DNA from: Mesostigma viride
Lineage: Eukaryota; Streptophyta; Mesostigmatophyceae; Mesostigmatales; Mesostigmataceae
Length of the DNA: 64,000 nt
Assembly (NCBI GenBank): GCA_009746045.1
Contig: RPFO01000667.1
Span: forward strand, 875,721-939,720
Direction: 5' to 3'
Position numbers and translations under genes: made by a program. Every line of letters begins with the position of its first letter. The stretch's first letter is position 1. Shown piece by piece: positions 33,364-44,812 of this stretch. Below the pieces are notes generated by a model. The model made no database searches. It was not told the DNA's origin and saw nothing but the letters and a program-made list of their open reading frames with translations.

Positions 33364-34315
33364 GTCTACGTCCGCGCTCCCCCCTTTTTTCGCATCCTTC
33401 GTTTTCGTACGTTTTTGTCAATTTTTTTTACCGCCCAAACCTGCATGCACCAGGGTACCCTGTTGACTTTGACCAGGGTTTCCACCCTGATACGGTGGTC
33501 AAATACGGTCAGACAAGTGTCCTACGGATAGAGTGAATCTAGATCTTTTCGGTGGTCTAGTTGGTTCCCGCCAAAACCCTCCCGCCAAATCCCTACAGGG
33601 CGCACAAACTCATGCCGAATGTGAGGCATGAGAAAAACTCGCAGTCGAAAATCGGCACGAGGACGGTTTAGGGGTTAACAAAACCAATACATTGTCATAT
33701 CCGTCAGTCCATCCTCATGGCAACTGACTGCATGCAACCACTCACGGGGGCTGCTCCGGGCTGCTCGAACTATTTCACCCCATGAAGACAACAAACCCGT
33801 TGTGAGGGAGAGAAACGGACGAACAACGACCACCATGGTTCGTTGCTCATCCTTCTATACTGCTCAAAGCTCAAGCCTCATGGCGGCTGGCGCCACTAGC
33901 GCCACTTTAGACATCAGCCAATCATAACATTGTCTAATTTCCGACAAGCTAAACTTCAAGCTTTATCTGTCAAGCGAACACAAATATACAAGGGCAAATC
34001 TGTCGGCTATGCCAGGCACCGCCTGGGGCTTCCTTGCATTTGTGTCTGGTGTCCCACGTTGAAATCCTGAAATTGCACATCTGCTCAGTGCCTCGCCGGC
34101 TTGCTGCGTACCAGCATTCGGCAAACTGCCCTTGTGACGAATGTCAGTGAAATTCAGGTCCGCCCAAAAGTTCCGTCAGCAAATTCAGCGGACTTGGCGC
34201 GTGAGTACAATTGAGATCCGCGGCGTCAGTACCGGGCCGCGGTATAGCAACCCGCACAAGGCTGCGGACGTCAGAATTACGCTAAAATCTGAATTGCGGA
34301 CGTGATAGATGACGG

Positions 34316-34333
34316 ACGCGACAGCTGTCGCGT
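34316..34333. other. Palindromic junction between the two E copies
   Basis: ACGCGACA-GC-TGTCGCGT: the right end of copy 1 and the left end of copy 2 are separated by only GC, giving an 18-bp perfect palindrome. Confidence 0.85.
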
Positions 34334-37300
34334 TTGCGTGCCATATCATCCTGGACTGGTCATTACCGCTACTTGGAATGCATCCACTATCAGCAGTAAT
34401 CATGTGTGAGATATGCCACCTCCCCCCCCACTATTTAGCTCACAACAACTGAACGGGAGAGCAAAAAGTGAAAGAAAGGCATCTCACACGAAAGAAGGAA
34501 GCCCAAAGAGGGCGTCATTCCAGGCAGCAGCAAAAAGGAAAAAAAAAATCCAGCTGCTCAAAGAGGCTTTTCCAGGATCAGCAACAACCTTATCATGCAT
34601 GCTTTTAAAGGCTTAGCAATAACCCCTTCATTGGCTTTTTACCGGGAAAAGCCTAACCTCTTCAGATGCTTTTGAAGGCTAAGCAATAACCTCTTCCTTG
34701 TGCTTCCCTGGGTGAAGCAGGAGGAACATCCAGGCTGGCCGGACTGAACCCATCATGGGTTGTTCGTCCGTTTAAAATGAGAATGAAAGGTGCGGTCCTT
34801 TATGGCACCGCCACCTTCATGACAGGCAATCCGGCCCAACCAGCCGATTCTTGAGACCGCATGCTTTATCATTAAAGCAACCAAAAGACATTTCAATTCC
34901 AATGAGATACATGACGAATTACAAAGAGTGTCGAGTTGTAATGTTGTAGTTATAAGAGCAGCTAGTGTGAGGTCCCTTGGTTGACGCCACTGCAGGCCCC
35001 GGCTTGTCATGGCGGCAGTGCGCGTGTGTTCCCGACCTAGTTCCTACTGGCATTCTTGCCAACGACGACCAGGGTGCCCGAAGGCCCTGTCCCTTGTCTC
35101 GTTCTCAGTCTTACACACATTCTTAACAAAACCAATACATTGTCATATCCGTCAGTCCATCCTCATGGCAACTGACTGCATGCAACCGGCCACTCACGGG
35201 GGCTGCTCCGGGCTGCTCGAACTATTTCACCCCATGAAGACAACAAACCAGTTGTGAGGGAGAGAAACGGACGAACAACGACCACCATGGTTCGTTGCTC
35301 ATCCTTCTATACTGCTCAAAGCTCAAGCCTGGCGGCTGGCGCCACTAGCGCCACTTCAGCCCCTAAATGGTCTGGCTGCCGATTTTCCGCCTAAAACTGA
35401 GTTACAGCCGACACGTCGGCCCCTTCTCGGGGGACCAAATGCCGCGAAAACTATTGAGAATTAGGAAACGTTTAGCTGAGAATATCGAAAGTTTATAATT
35501 TTCCTCACAGCATGGTACTAGGGTTTGCATACTTCTGACAAAGTTATAGAGGTGTTCTGGCCGGTCAAAGTACAAGGGGTCAGGGTACTTTTTCACGTAC
35601 AACGTGCATTCCGGAAAACGACGACCTGGCCATGGCGGCTTGCGCCCACGCATGGCATTTACGTTTTCGTTCGAATTTTCTGACCAAACTCAGGAAATTG
35701 ATTTTAAACGTCCTAAAGATGATACAGGCCAATTTTTGGTTCGCGGGAATGCCATTTGATAGGTGTCGGCAGCGTTCTTGCTGGAAAAAACTGCGATCAG
35801 GCCGGACGATAGAAACGTTGACAGCAATACCTTTCCGGCGTATTTTAAAGGATATATTGGTTTCTTTGTAATTTTTATGATACATAGTAGTCGTAAACGT
35901 GCAAGGGTGGCCAGAAATCGCCGAATCCAGCGACCATGCTGCACAACTTTGGTGTGCCGCAATGCGCCATTTTGCGGCCACCGCCTGGGCCAAGGTAACG
36001 CCATCCATGCCTGGTAAAGCTTAATCATCGTTTTCCTATCGATGTTTGACGTTTATATATACGTTCTAGCTTGTGTAGCACATTCTTTTCGCATTATTCA
36101 TGCTCTTTCTTGTTCCTGGCCTGGCCCCTTTCTAAAACACCCTTCTTAGATGCTTCCCTCAGTCAGTTGACCTGCCACAGGGTGATGGTGATAAGTTTTA
36201 GAGGCTGTATGGGTTTGAATACCTCCATATATGTTTGTTATACATTTCCCACACACATATTGCATGAGTGTGAGGCAGTTGGCTGGTCTCTGTGGCATCA
36301 TCAAGCATGTAACCGGTGAGTAGAAGCTTCCCATTGTCAGCATGTGCCACCAGGTTTGCTGGCCATCACCTGGCAAGCTATAGCAGCTTAGGCCTAGTTT
36401 ATCCTTGCTAGGGCAAGCTGAAATAGGCTTAAAATAACTAGTTTGTTGGTGGCTGCCTCCTAGAATGCATGCCTTGCGTAGGGTATCCGTACCACGTTAC
36501 CTACGTGCATGGACAAGGTGGCACCTGCACATAGGTGCCATGTAAGGGCAGTGTGATGATGCAGTTATGTTTCCCCATCATTGTGGAAGGGAAGTGTATT
36601 GTGTGGCATGGTTGGGGGCCATATTAGTAGGTATGAGTAGGTAGTATGCCCACTCCTACCGCCTTGGTTGCTTTTTACCAACGGTACCCCTATGGGCTGT
36701 ACTGGGTGTAACTGCTGGTATACCCACCCAAATGATGACCCCAATGGCTCAAACTGTTCAGCAACTAATTGTTTATCATCCCTGAAGTGGTAGGTGCCTA
36801 GCTCTTACAACATAATTCAAAATGCACATTCTACCAAAAATGAAAACGCTCGTCTTGACCCCCCTGACTTTGACGGCAGTTATACATGGCCTACCCTGCA
36901 TATATGTAAGGTTGTGATATACCAACCCGAAGGGCAACTCATGGACATGCTTGGCCCCCAAGGACAGCCATTGGATATGGGTGGGTTGGATGGCATCTGG
37001 TTTGCAAAATTGTGAAGTTACAGCCGATGCATCGGCAGTATTTCTGCCCATTTAGGGGTTAGACATCAGCCAATCATAACATTGTCTAATTTCCGACAAG
37101 CTAAACTTCAAGCTTTATCTGTCAAGCGAACACAAATATACAAGGGCAAATCTGTCGGCTATGCCAGGCACCGCCTGGGGCTTCCTTGCATTTGTGTCTG
37201 GTGTCCCACGTTGAAATCCTGAAATTGCACATCTGCTCAGTGCCTCGCCGGCTTGCTGCGTACCAGCATTCGGCAAACTGCCCTTGTGACGAATGTCAGT

Positions 37301-37475
37301 GAAATTCAGGTCCGCCCAAAAGTTCCGTCAGCAAATTCAGCGGACTTGGCGCGTGAGTACAATTGAGATCCGCGGCGTCAGTACCGGGCCGCGGTATAGC
37401 AACCCGCACAAGGCTGCGGACGTCAGAATTACGCTAAAATCTGAATTGCGGACGTGATAGATCACGGACGCGACA
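34326..37475. mobile_element. TG..CA element E, copy 2 (contains piggyBac-like-2)
   Basis: It has the same end sequences and segment order as copy 1. It differs by 349 bp at 34422-34770 (with an internal duplication of GGCTTAGCAATAACC words), absent from copy 1, and by the 1.7-kb insertion 35360-37058. The outer flank TGCC at 37476 matches 30351-30354. Confidence 0.7.
35360..37058. mobile_element. piggyBac-like element 2, non-autonomous
   Basis: Inverted ends CCCCTAAATGG begin with the same CCCCTAAA as piggyBac-1. It is flanked by TCAG (35356-35359) and TTAG (37059-37062). Copy 1 shows the empty site TTAG at 33907-33910. Each end carries a GCCGA..TCGGC palindrome about 45 bp inward. No transposase is recognisable in the short internal frames. 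Confidence 0.7.
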
Positions 37476-37546
37476 TGCCCCTTTCTCAGGGCTATGTGTT
37501 ACATGTGCTCCCCACGGAGCTATGATTTTAATTAATTAATTAATTA
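37476..37546 (+). mobile_element. ORF1-only LINE, 3' terminus
   Basis: This continues the element cut at 30354: CCCTTTCTCAGGGC, hairpin GCTCC-CCAC-GGAGC (37507-37520) and TTAATTAA tail. The 12-bp duplication follows. Confidence 0.85.
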
Positions 37547-37590
37547 ATAGCTATAAATCCCTGCATGGGCAAAGCATGACTCGATTGTAG

Positions 37591-38971
37591 ATGGCATCAT
37601 CTTTGTTCGCTTTCCATGTTCTCATCGTTGAATGAAGGGGACACGTGCATGCATATAATTAGTCCGTCTAGCTATATGACGTTTTCCGCGGCCCGGCACT
37701 GAACGCAAATGGTTTTCACCTTTGCCGAGTGCCTGATCAGAATATGATGATCGAGATTTTCGCGGAGCAGTCGGCAGCATTTAGTGTACTAGTTGTTATC
37801 TGGCGGAGCCAATTTTCGGAAGAACCGTTAGTTTCGCCAGACTTGGCAAAGCTTATAAGGCCGTACATGTGAGAAAATCGGTGTAAAACTGGCCGGCTTT
37901 TAGCTTCAAGCTTCAAAACTTTGAGCAGGGCGGGGGCACTGCGGGGGCTGAGATTAAATAACAGGTACCTTGAAATTAAATTTATAAGAGGCGTGCCTAC
38001 CTGGTGCCTCTATAAAGATATATTTTCGGAGGCGAATTTCTATTGGCGTTAATATGTTGTATTGTACGACAACATGTCAAGGGTGACGGAAAGTACTGAA
38101 GTCGCGGTAGTGCAGCGGAGGCGTTAATTCTAGATGGCGAGAGGTTTACCTCCAGTGATATCGTTGATTTCAATGGTAGTGCATTGGTGGTACTGCACGA
38201 TGGTATTGGACGGATCGAGTTCCCGGTCTGGCAAGCGGATTTTGCATCAGTCACGTTCAGAAAAGGGCTCGGGTACACGACGCGGCGCGACGTTGAAAAA
38301 GTGGCTCGCAGAAAAGTAACCTAGGCTTCTATTTGGCGCCACGTCGGTCGTGACGTTGTTTACTCCGTTGGATCTGCATCCACGGCATTCGTGGGCCGGG
38401 TTGTTTCGAAACCCGGTCGATGAGATTTAGGCCCTTACCACATTCGTCAGTTCCGGGGAGTTAGGGTCCTGATTCAGTCGGTTCCGGAACTAGAGGTTTC
38501 CACATTTGACCGTCCAATTAGAATTGGATACGACCGCTAATTCGACCGGAAATGGGGTGGAACTCCTGGAACTCGAAAAAAGCAGTTCCGGCCAGTTCAA
38601 GTCAGAATTAGGGTCAAGAAAGGTAGGTCGAGTTGTTGAAACCGGCGGGGAAAGCGCCAGGACGGTACGGATCGGATCTGGTTGTGGAAAGGAGGTCCCG
38701 ATCAATTCACCGCTAACTATTATTATTCGCCGCGCCGAATTAGACCTCAAGCCTGGAACTGCGGTCCGGACCAATCCGAGTCCTCCTAATTCGCGCGTAT
38801 TCGTCACCATATGTGGAAAGGCGGAGAAGTCGGGTATATAATTGATCCTTTTTTGACAGATCCGTGAACATGTAAAACTCGAAATAAATTAAACGGCTTG
38901 ACATGTTACATCGTCCTAACTACAAGTAAACTACAAGTTAACGCCAATCGAAAATGGCCTCCAAAAAATAT
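37591..38971. other. No recognisable gene
   Basis: Mixed composition with no domain or bounded element. A frame at 38506-38841 has no family resemblance. Confidence 0.4.
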
Positions 38972-39259
38972 CAAGGAGACAACCAGCGCAGGCCAGAAAT
39001 CGGGAGAATCCGGACCATGGTAGCTCGAGCCTGCCGTTATCTAATTGTCCGCGTGTTCGAGTCGTTCAGGATGATGAAGATGAATGGTGATGGAAATGTG
39101 TATCCTTGTGCATTGAAATTATGGCTGGCTTACGTGTAGAGCTAGCGACTAGATGACCTAGACGGTGGGGCCGGAAACAGCATGCTTGATCAGGGCGGTG
39201 TGTTTCGAGCCTAACTGGACGGGAGTGTCTAGACTTGGTGAGCACCATTGCTGCGATCG

Positions 39260-39738
39260 CACTACAATACGCTTCCGCGGACACCTTTTTCAGCGGGGAA
39301 AGTGCCCCCGGGCTTCCGGGGCAAATTCAGCAAGCGCTGCGGAACTTAGATACTAAAATTTCGTTTTTGGTTCGTACCGTACAGCCAATCATTTTGCGCC
39401 CGGATCAAATTGTGATCTGGGCACTGAACACAAAAATTTCAGCGGAACGTACGAAAAACCAACGCAACTACAGAAAATTTTCAGTGACGAAACTGTAGTA
39501 CCGTGTACCAAGCAAAGTATAGTAGGACTTCGCTAAAATCACGTTCGGAATTTTTCCCCGCAAGATTCCCCCGCAAGATTCCCCCGCACGATTCCCCCCG
39601 CTAGGTTCAGGCTCCAGTCGATGCTCGCCAAATGGCGCAAAAAAAGAAACATATGTTAAAATCAACGGTGCAAATCCTCGTTACCGCTCGGGTAACATTC
39701 TCACTCATTTCGCGTCTCCTACGAACCGTATTGTAGTG
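39260..39738. mobile_element. 479-bp TIR element, copy 2
   Basis: It looks identical to 1884-2362. The uninterrupted paralogue at about 53955-53970 reads GCGATCGCTCTCCC, while here GCGATCG is followed by the element and then GCTCGCCC. This documents a true insertion with at most a 2-3 bp duplication. Confidence 0.85.
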
Positions 39739-40149
39739 GCTCGCCCATCATTTACGAGGAAATACCCGCAAATGGAAAACCACTGAAAAGGTCTAGCTAG
39801 TCAGTCATCACGTTAGCCATGCCATGATTCCAAACGCCCAAGAACTGCACACGGTGCAAAGGCAAAAAGCCGGACGACAGCACAGTCTTTCAAATGTGCG
39901 GCGGGAACCAAAATCCTGCGTATGCTGCAGAAAACATCGTGTTGCTGCAGCGACGCGACGAATTGTGGACAACGAATCCTGGCAGTGCCAAGCTCGGAAC
40001 GGCCGCAAAGGAGATCTGGCATCACAGGTTTCAGATGTGCGGAGATACTATGCGATTCAGCCGGTCCACGACCTGTTCAAGTATCTAGCTTGTGCCAAGG
40101 GGCAGCACCGAACTGATGTGACCTGTGACGTTGCAAAAAACACCGGAAT

Positions 40150-41015
40150 TGACGGAGCATAATGTCTCGGTCATAGTCTTTGACCAACAAACGATGCAAG
40201 AGTTCAACAAGAGTCGTGATGAAATCGACACGCGATAAGAACAAAGACGGGAAAAACGATGTAACTGACTAAGAACAACACCATATTTTGCTGTGTGGGA
40301 AAGGAGACTCATGAATATCGGGCCGGGTAACGAATAAAAGGAATTTGCTGGTTTAGGATCCTTACGCTTATCATAGACAGCCGTACGCCAGCCCTTCTTG
40401 TTATGGGTAATGTTAAGATCGAGGTAATTGCAATGAGTATCCTCCGACGTGAGTTAATGTGATGAGGGTCGCTTGCGGGTAGATGCCAGGCAGACCAGCG
40501 GTGATATACAAATGGGTTGCGAAATCAGGGTTGTCGAAAGCAATGACATCATCAATGTATATTGACATGTGTGGATAAAACGCCTGATGAGAACATCATC
40601 GTTTGAGGCAATGAGATTCAGACTCCATGAATGCAAGCTCATAAGTGTGATAGATAGAGGTTTGCAAGGAGCCCGGAACAGTTAGTGCCCATAGAGATGC
40701 CGATAGCTTGTTGGTATACATTGCCCGCAAAACAAATGAAGGTGTTATCAACAACAAGATAAGAGATCCAATGAACAAGGTCAGCCTTCGTGATTATAAT
40801 ATAATTATACGCATCCCGCACGATAGCACCTGCCGCACTGATCCCTGAGAGCCACGTCAGTGCCGTGGGCTTGGTCTGAGAAACACGCACGCCGCAGGTG
40901 GTTGCGCCCGCACGTGAGGCCTACGTGCATACAGACGAGTAAGGAGGCTATCTAAACGAGCTTTCAAATCGTGCATTTGAATCTAGTGTGGTATATAGAG
41001 TGGTGAAATCATAGG
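40150..41015 (-). pseudogene. Penelope-like reverse transcriptase, fragment
   Basis: Motifs in order on the minus strand are TYDFTTLYTTL (near 41000, catalytic Asp), NTFICFAGNVYQQ then AIGISMGTNCSGLLANLYL (about 40660-40760), YIDDVIAFDNPDF (about 40540-40570, catalytic Asp pair) and a thumb-like region with SQLHRFSR. These are typical of Penelope-like elements. It is broken by stops and frameshifts and is 5'-truncated near 41050, so the fingers are missing. A partial complement (fingers of a related copy) lies at 49281-49900. Confidence 0.75.
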
Positions 41016-41050
41016 TGGCTATGGGCATAATAGGTATAATACGCTTCTCT

Positions 41051-41880
41051 GCTGCTCAGTCAGTCTTAGAACGGCTAAGCCTGGGCGGCAAGGCAATGCG
41101 TAGGCGTACTTGGGCTGAGTCTATGACGATCCGGCAACTACCAGCGCATTCATACCCGGCATTCGACAGTACCTCCAACCATAATGCATTGGCTTCGGGG
41201 ACCCTGCCAGCCGTTAAGAATGTACTCCAGCACAAGTACATTTTGAGTTTTTCCAAGTTTCTTGTTTTTTGCTTGTTTCAAGTTCAGTTTTGCATAAAAA
41301 GTGTCCCCATAGCCCCTGGATATCATCTGGAGGTAGTTGAACTAGTATATGCTACAATATACTAGGTTGTACTATTTTCTACTACATTTATACTATAATG
41401 TACTAAATTGAACTACATCTGAACTAAATGGAACTGTGATTGATGCCCCTGTAACGTCTCCCAATGCTCAATAACAGGTCTGGCCACCATTGGTGACCTC
41501 CTAGAGCCATTCACAGCTGCATTTCGTGGATCACCGCACAAAAAAAAAAATGTTTTACTTAGCCTTTTCAACATGGGAATGAGGGCTTTGGTGTGCAAAC
41601 ATGCATGTGTGCTAAAAATTGGACATTCTGACACTGCGCGAGAGTCTGGTAATACTTAAGCACTTCAGGTCATGATCGAAGTATAGAATGAACTGATGCA
41701 AGCAATCAAGCATTATGCAAGGAATGGAATGCTGCAATGAATTTTAGCAGTAATACTTGCAACTAGGGAACACACGATAAAGTCACGAATCTGACATGCA
41801 TTGTGCCGTCATGGCACATGCATGAACATGTACACGAACAGAGGATCACGCGGACGCCCACGTGCACGCGCATGGCAATC
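41051..41880. other. No recognisable gene
   Basis: A plus-strand fragment at about 41185-41245 (LPAVKNVLQHKYI) resembles the Penelope finger region at 49281-49400 (LPAIKNVLQHAK). The rest is AT-rich filler. Confidence 0.4.
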
Positions 41881-41984
41881 CCCATGCCCCCCCCCCCCCA
41901 CACACACAAGCCCCAACTCCAAACATTGCACCAATGACCCACCCACCCAAACCCAACCCCAGCCCCCCTGACCCCCCAACGCCC

Positions 41985-42115
41985 ATGCACACGCCCCGCC
42001 CCCGCCCCCGCCCCCGCCCCGCCCCCGCCCGCCCCCGCCCCCGCCCCCGCCCCCGCCCCCGCCCCCGCCCCCGCCCCGCCCGCCCCCGCCCCCGCCCCGC
42101 CCCGCCCCCGCCCAT
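41985..42115. repeat. (CCCCGC)n repeat
   Basis: About 130 bp of a CCCCGC hexamer and variants. It merges into the CCCACG array. Confidence 0.85.
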
Positions 42116-42148
42116 GCCCATGCCCCTGCCCCCACACCCGCCCATTCT

Positions 42149-43213
42149 CACCCACGCCCACGCCCACGCCCACGCCCACGCCCACGCCCACGCCCACCCC
42201 ACCCACGCCCACGCCCACGCCCACGCCCACGCCCACGCCCACGCCCACGCCCACGCCCACGCCCACGCCCACGCCCACGCCCACGCCCACGCCCACGCCC
42301 ACGCCCACGCCCACGCCCACGCCCACGCCCACGCCCACGCCCACCCTAGCCTCACCCCTACTCCAAGCCACAATTATACCCAAAGCCACAGCCAGAAGTA
42401 GAGCGCAGCTGCAACAATAGCAGACGTAGCTGAGACACACACCTACCCACGCCAACGCCCACGCCCACGCTCACGCCCACGCCCACGCCCACGCCCACGC
42501 CCACGCCCACGCCCACGCCCACGCCCACGCCCACGCCCACGCCCACGCCCACGCCCACGCCCACGCCCACGCCCACGCCCACGCCCACGCCCACGCCCAC
42601 GCCCACGCCCACGCCCACGCCCACGCCCACGCCCACGCTCACGCCCACGCCCACGCCCACTCCAACGCCCACTCCCACGCCCACGCCCACGCGCACGCGC
42701 ACGCCCACGCCCACGCCCACGCCCATGCCCATGCCCACGCCCACGCCCACGCCCACGCCCACGCCCACGCCCACGCCCACGCCCACGCCCACGCCCACGC
42801 CCACGCCCACGCCCACGCCCACGCCCACGCCCACGCCCACGCCCACGCCCACGCCCACGCCCACGCCCACACCCACGCCCACGCCCACGCCCACGCCCAC
42901 GCCCACGCCCACGCCCACGCCCACGCCCACGCCCACGCCCACGCCCACACCCACACCCACACCCACGCCCACGCCCACGCCCACGCCCACGCCCACGCCC
43001 ACGCCCACGCCCACGCCCACGCCCACGCCTACGCCCACGCCCACGCCCACGCCCACGCCCACGCCCATGCCAACGCCCACGCCCACGCCCACGCCCACGC
43101 CCACGCCCACGCCCACGCCCACACCCACGCCCACGCCCACGCCCACGCCCACGCCCACGCCCGCGCCCATGCCCACGCTCACGCCCACGCCCACGCCCAC
43201 GCCCGCGCCTGCG
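42149..43213. repeat. (GCCCAC)n hexanucleotide arrays
   Basis: Two arrays, 42149-42343 and about 42455-43213, are each followed by a 120-bp non-repetitive flank that is itself duplicated (42345-42460 and 43215-43335, about 85% alike). Minus-strand GGGCGT runs are G-quadruplex-prone. Val-Gly, Ala-Trp and Pro-Thr frames are artefacts. Confidence 0.95.
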
Positions 43214-43485
43214 CCCACCCTAGCCTCACCCCTACTCCAAGCCACAAATGCACCGTAAGCCACAGCCAGAAGTACAGCACAGCAGCGACAATTGCAGACT
43301 TAGCCCAGACACACACCTACCCACGTCAATGCCCCTGCCCAGAGACTCGCGGCCTCATCCCACCCCCCTGCACGAACAGTTCCCAAACAAAAGAAAAGGC
43401 AAACAAAAGGAACAAGAGTAGCAAGCTGCATTGCGAGCACATATGCCAGTTCTGGTGCACATGCCAGGCCGAAAGCAACTCATGA

Positions 43486-43612
43486 TTGCCCCTGCCCCTG
43501 CCCCTGCCCCTGCCCCTGCCCCTGCCCCTGCCCCTGCCCCTGCCCCTGCCCCTGCCCCTGCCCCTGCCCCTGCCCCTGCCCCTGCCCCTGCCCCTGCTCC
43601 TGCCCCTGCCAT
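43486..43612. repeat. (CCCCTG)n repeat
   Basis: About 21 copies of a CCCCTG hexamer. An (AAT)n tract follows at about 43657-43703. Confidence 0.9.
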
Positions 43613-43703
43613 CACCATTCTAACCACCACACATTACGAAAAGCAAGAAGAAATTATAATAATAATAATAAGAAATTATAAGAAGAAGAAATAATAATAA
43701 TAA

Positions 43704-44812
43704 ACAAGCACAAAGTTGACTGCACATGCGACTGTACCAGTAGGCACGTAGCAAATTTTAGCTGCAGCTTCAATTTCAACTTCATTGCAATTGCAAGTGT
43801 GACTGCATGTGTAATTGCACTACCAATGCCTAATGCCCACTGCATGTGCCCAGTGCGAATGCAATTCAAAAGCAACATGCAATCGAAATTACAGCTGAAG
43901 CCGGCTATTAACAAAGATATTTAAAGCAGTTGTTAACTACAGAGACCCAATGAAAATGCAAATGCAATGAAAAAGCAACAGAAGTTGAAGCCACTGCCAC
44001 TCTACCTGCCGACAGTAACACCACCGCCAGCACCCACTCATATCCCAACGACAAGGAAATAGAATTGCCCAAAGCCAGACATACATTGGGACGCATAAGC
44101 AAACGGCAACGCAAGCGCACATGCAAATGTATACGCAAAGGCAAAGGCAAAGGCAAAGGGCAAACGCAAACGCAAACGCAAACGCAAGCTTGTCATGTAC
44201 CTACGCTTAACTGCAAACGCAAACTGTGCACGAAGCAAAAAGATTGGATGGCCAAGATCATGGCAAATACGAGGGCCGAAAACAATCCAACTTCATCTAA
44301 ATGTCCGAAATCCTCACGACGTTTCGATGCGCGCTTGAATGTCGAAGGCCTGCGCCGATTATCGATCATAAGTCGAATGTGTAATTGTCGGCTTATGAGA
44401 ACTGCTTTGCGACAGTATCACGTCAGGCCGTTCCTGTGCAGCCATTTTCCCTGTGCAGCGGGTGGACAACGTTCACTTTCCGCATTATTCATGGCTATCG
44501 AAGTTAATTCTTACCGACCCCGGCTGCCATGGCCACTGGCCACGCATATCAAGTTCAGGTATTCCCGACCTGTAGCGCAGCAGATTTCTGTCGGAAGGCA
44601 TCCTAAGCATCGTGATAAAAGAAATCCGAACAATAGACATTCATGCTGCATCTAAGGACATTATGGCATTTGTATATACTGCAAGTACATGTATCGACAT
44701 TGCCGTGATTGCTAACCCCGACTCACCATGAACAGGAACTTTCCCTCTGCCTCCATGAAATGTACTTCGTGAAATGTACTGTAATACATATGATGTACTA
44801 CGATGATAATCA
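43704..44812. other. No recognisable gene; CAAACG hexamers
   Basis: AAAGGC and AAACGC hexamer repeats lie at about 44134-44190. The long plus-strand frame 44065-44655 starts in them and shows no domain. Confidence 0.4.

Larger units (their letters stand above)
30794..33674 (-). mobile_element. piggyBac-like transposon, internally deleted
   Basis: It is flanked by TTAA (30790-30793 and 33675-33678). The inverted ends are CCCCTCAACCGTC and CCCCTAAACCGTC, typical of piggyBac (TTAA target, CCC start). The paralogous copy of the host element at 35120-35130 shows the empty TTAA site (CATTCTTAACAAAACC). The transposase N-terminus and cysteine-rich C-terminus are on the minus strand, but the DDD catalytic core between them is missing. 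A 140-bp internal segment is duplicated (about 31120-31260 and 31490-31620). Confidence 0.85.
30355..34323. mobile_element. TG..CA element E, copy 1 (contains piggyBac-1)
   Basis: It begins TGTCGCGT and ends ACGCGACA (8-bp inverted ends) and is about 1084 bp without its 2.9-kb insert. Together with copy 2 it sits between TGCC duplications (30351-30354 and 37476-37479) in the LINE tail. It has no coding capacity. TG..CA ends and 4-bp duplications fit a solo LTR, while short inverted ends would also fit a DNA element, so the class is open. Confidence 0.7.
38972..41050 (-). mobile_element. Penelope-like retroelement (longest copy)
   Basis: The minus strand carries the RT C-terminal half (about 40150-41015) and then a 3' region ending at 38972 with the constant end ..TGGTTGTCTCCTTG. 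That 3' region is interrupted by the 479-bp element (39260-39738). The copy at 53686-54247 lacks the interruption. Shorter relatives that share only the 38972 end are scattered across the window. Confidence 0.75.

Noticed and set aside
42358-43263. Long Val-Gly, Ala-Trp and Pro-Thr repeat proteins
   Set aside because: All are translations of hexanucleotide arrays, open in several frames at once.
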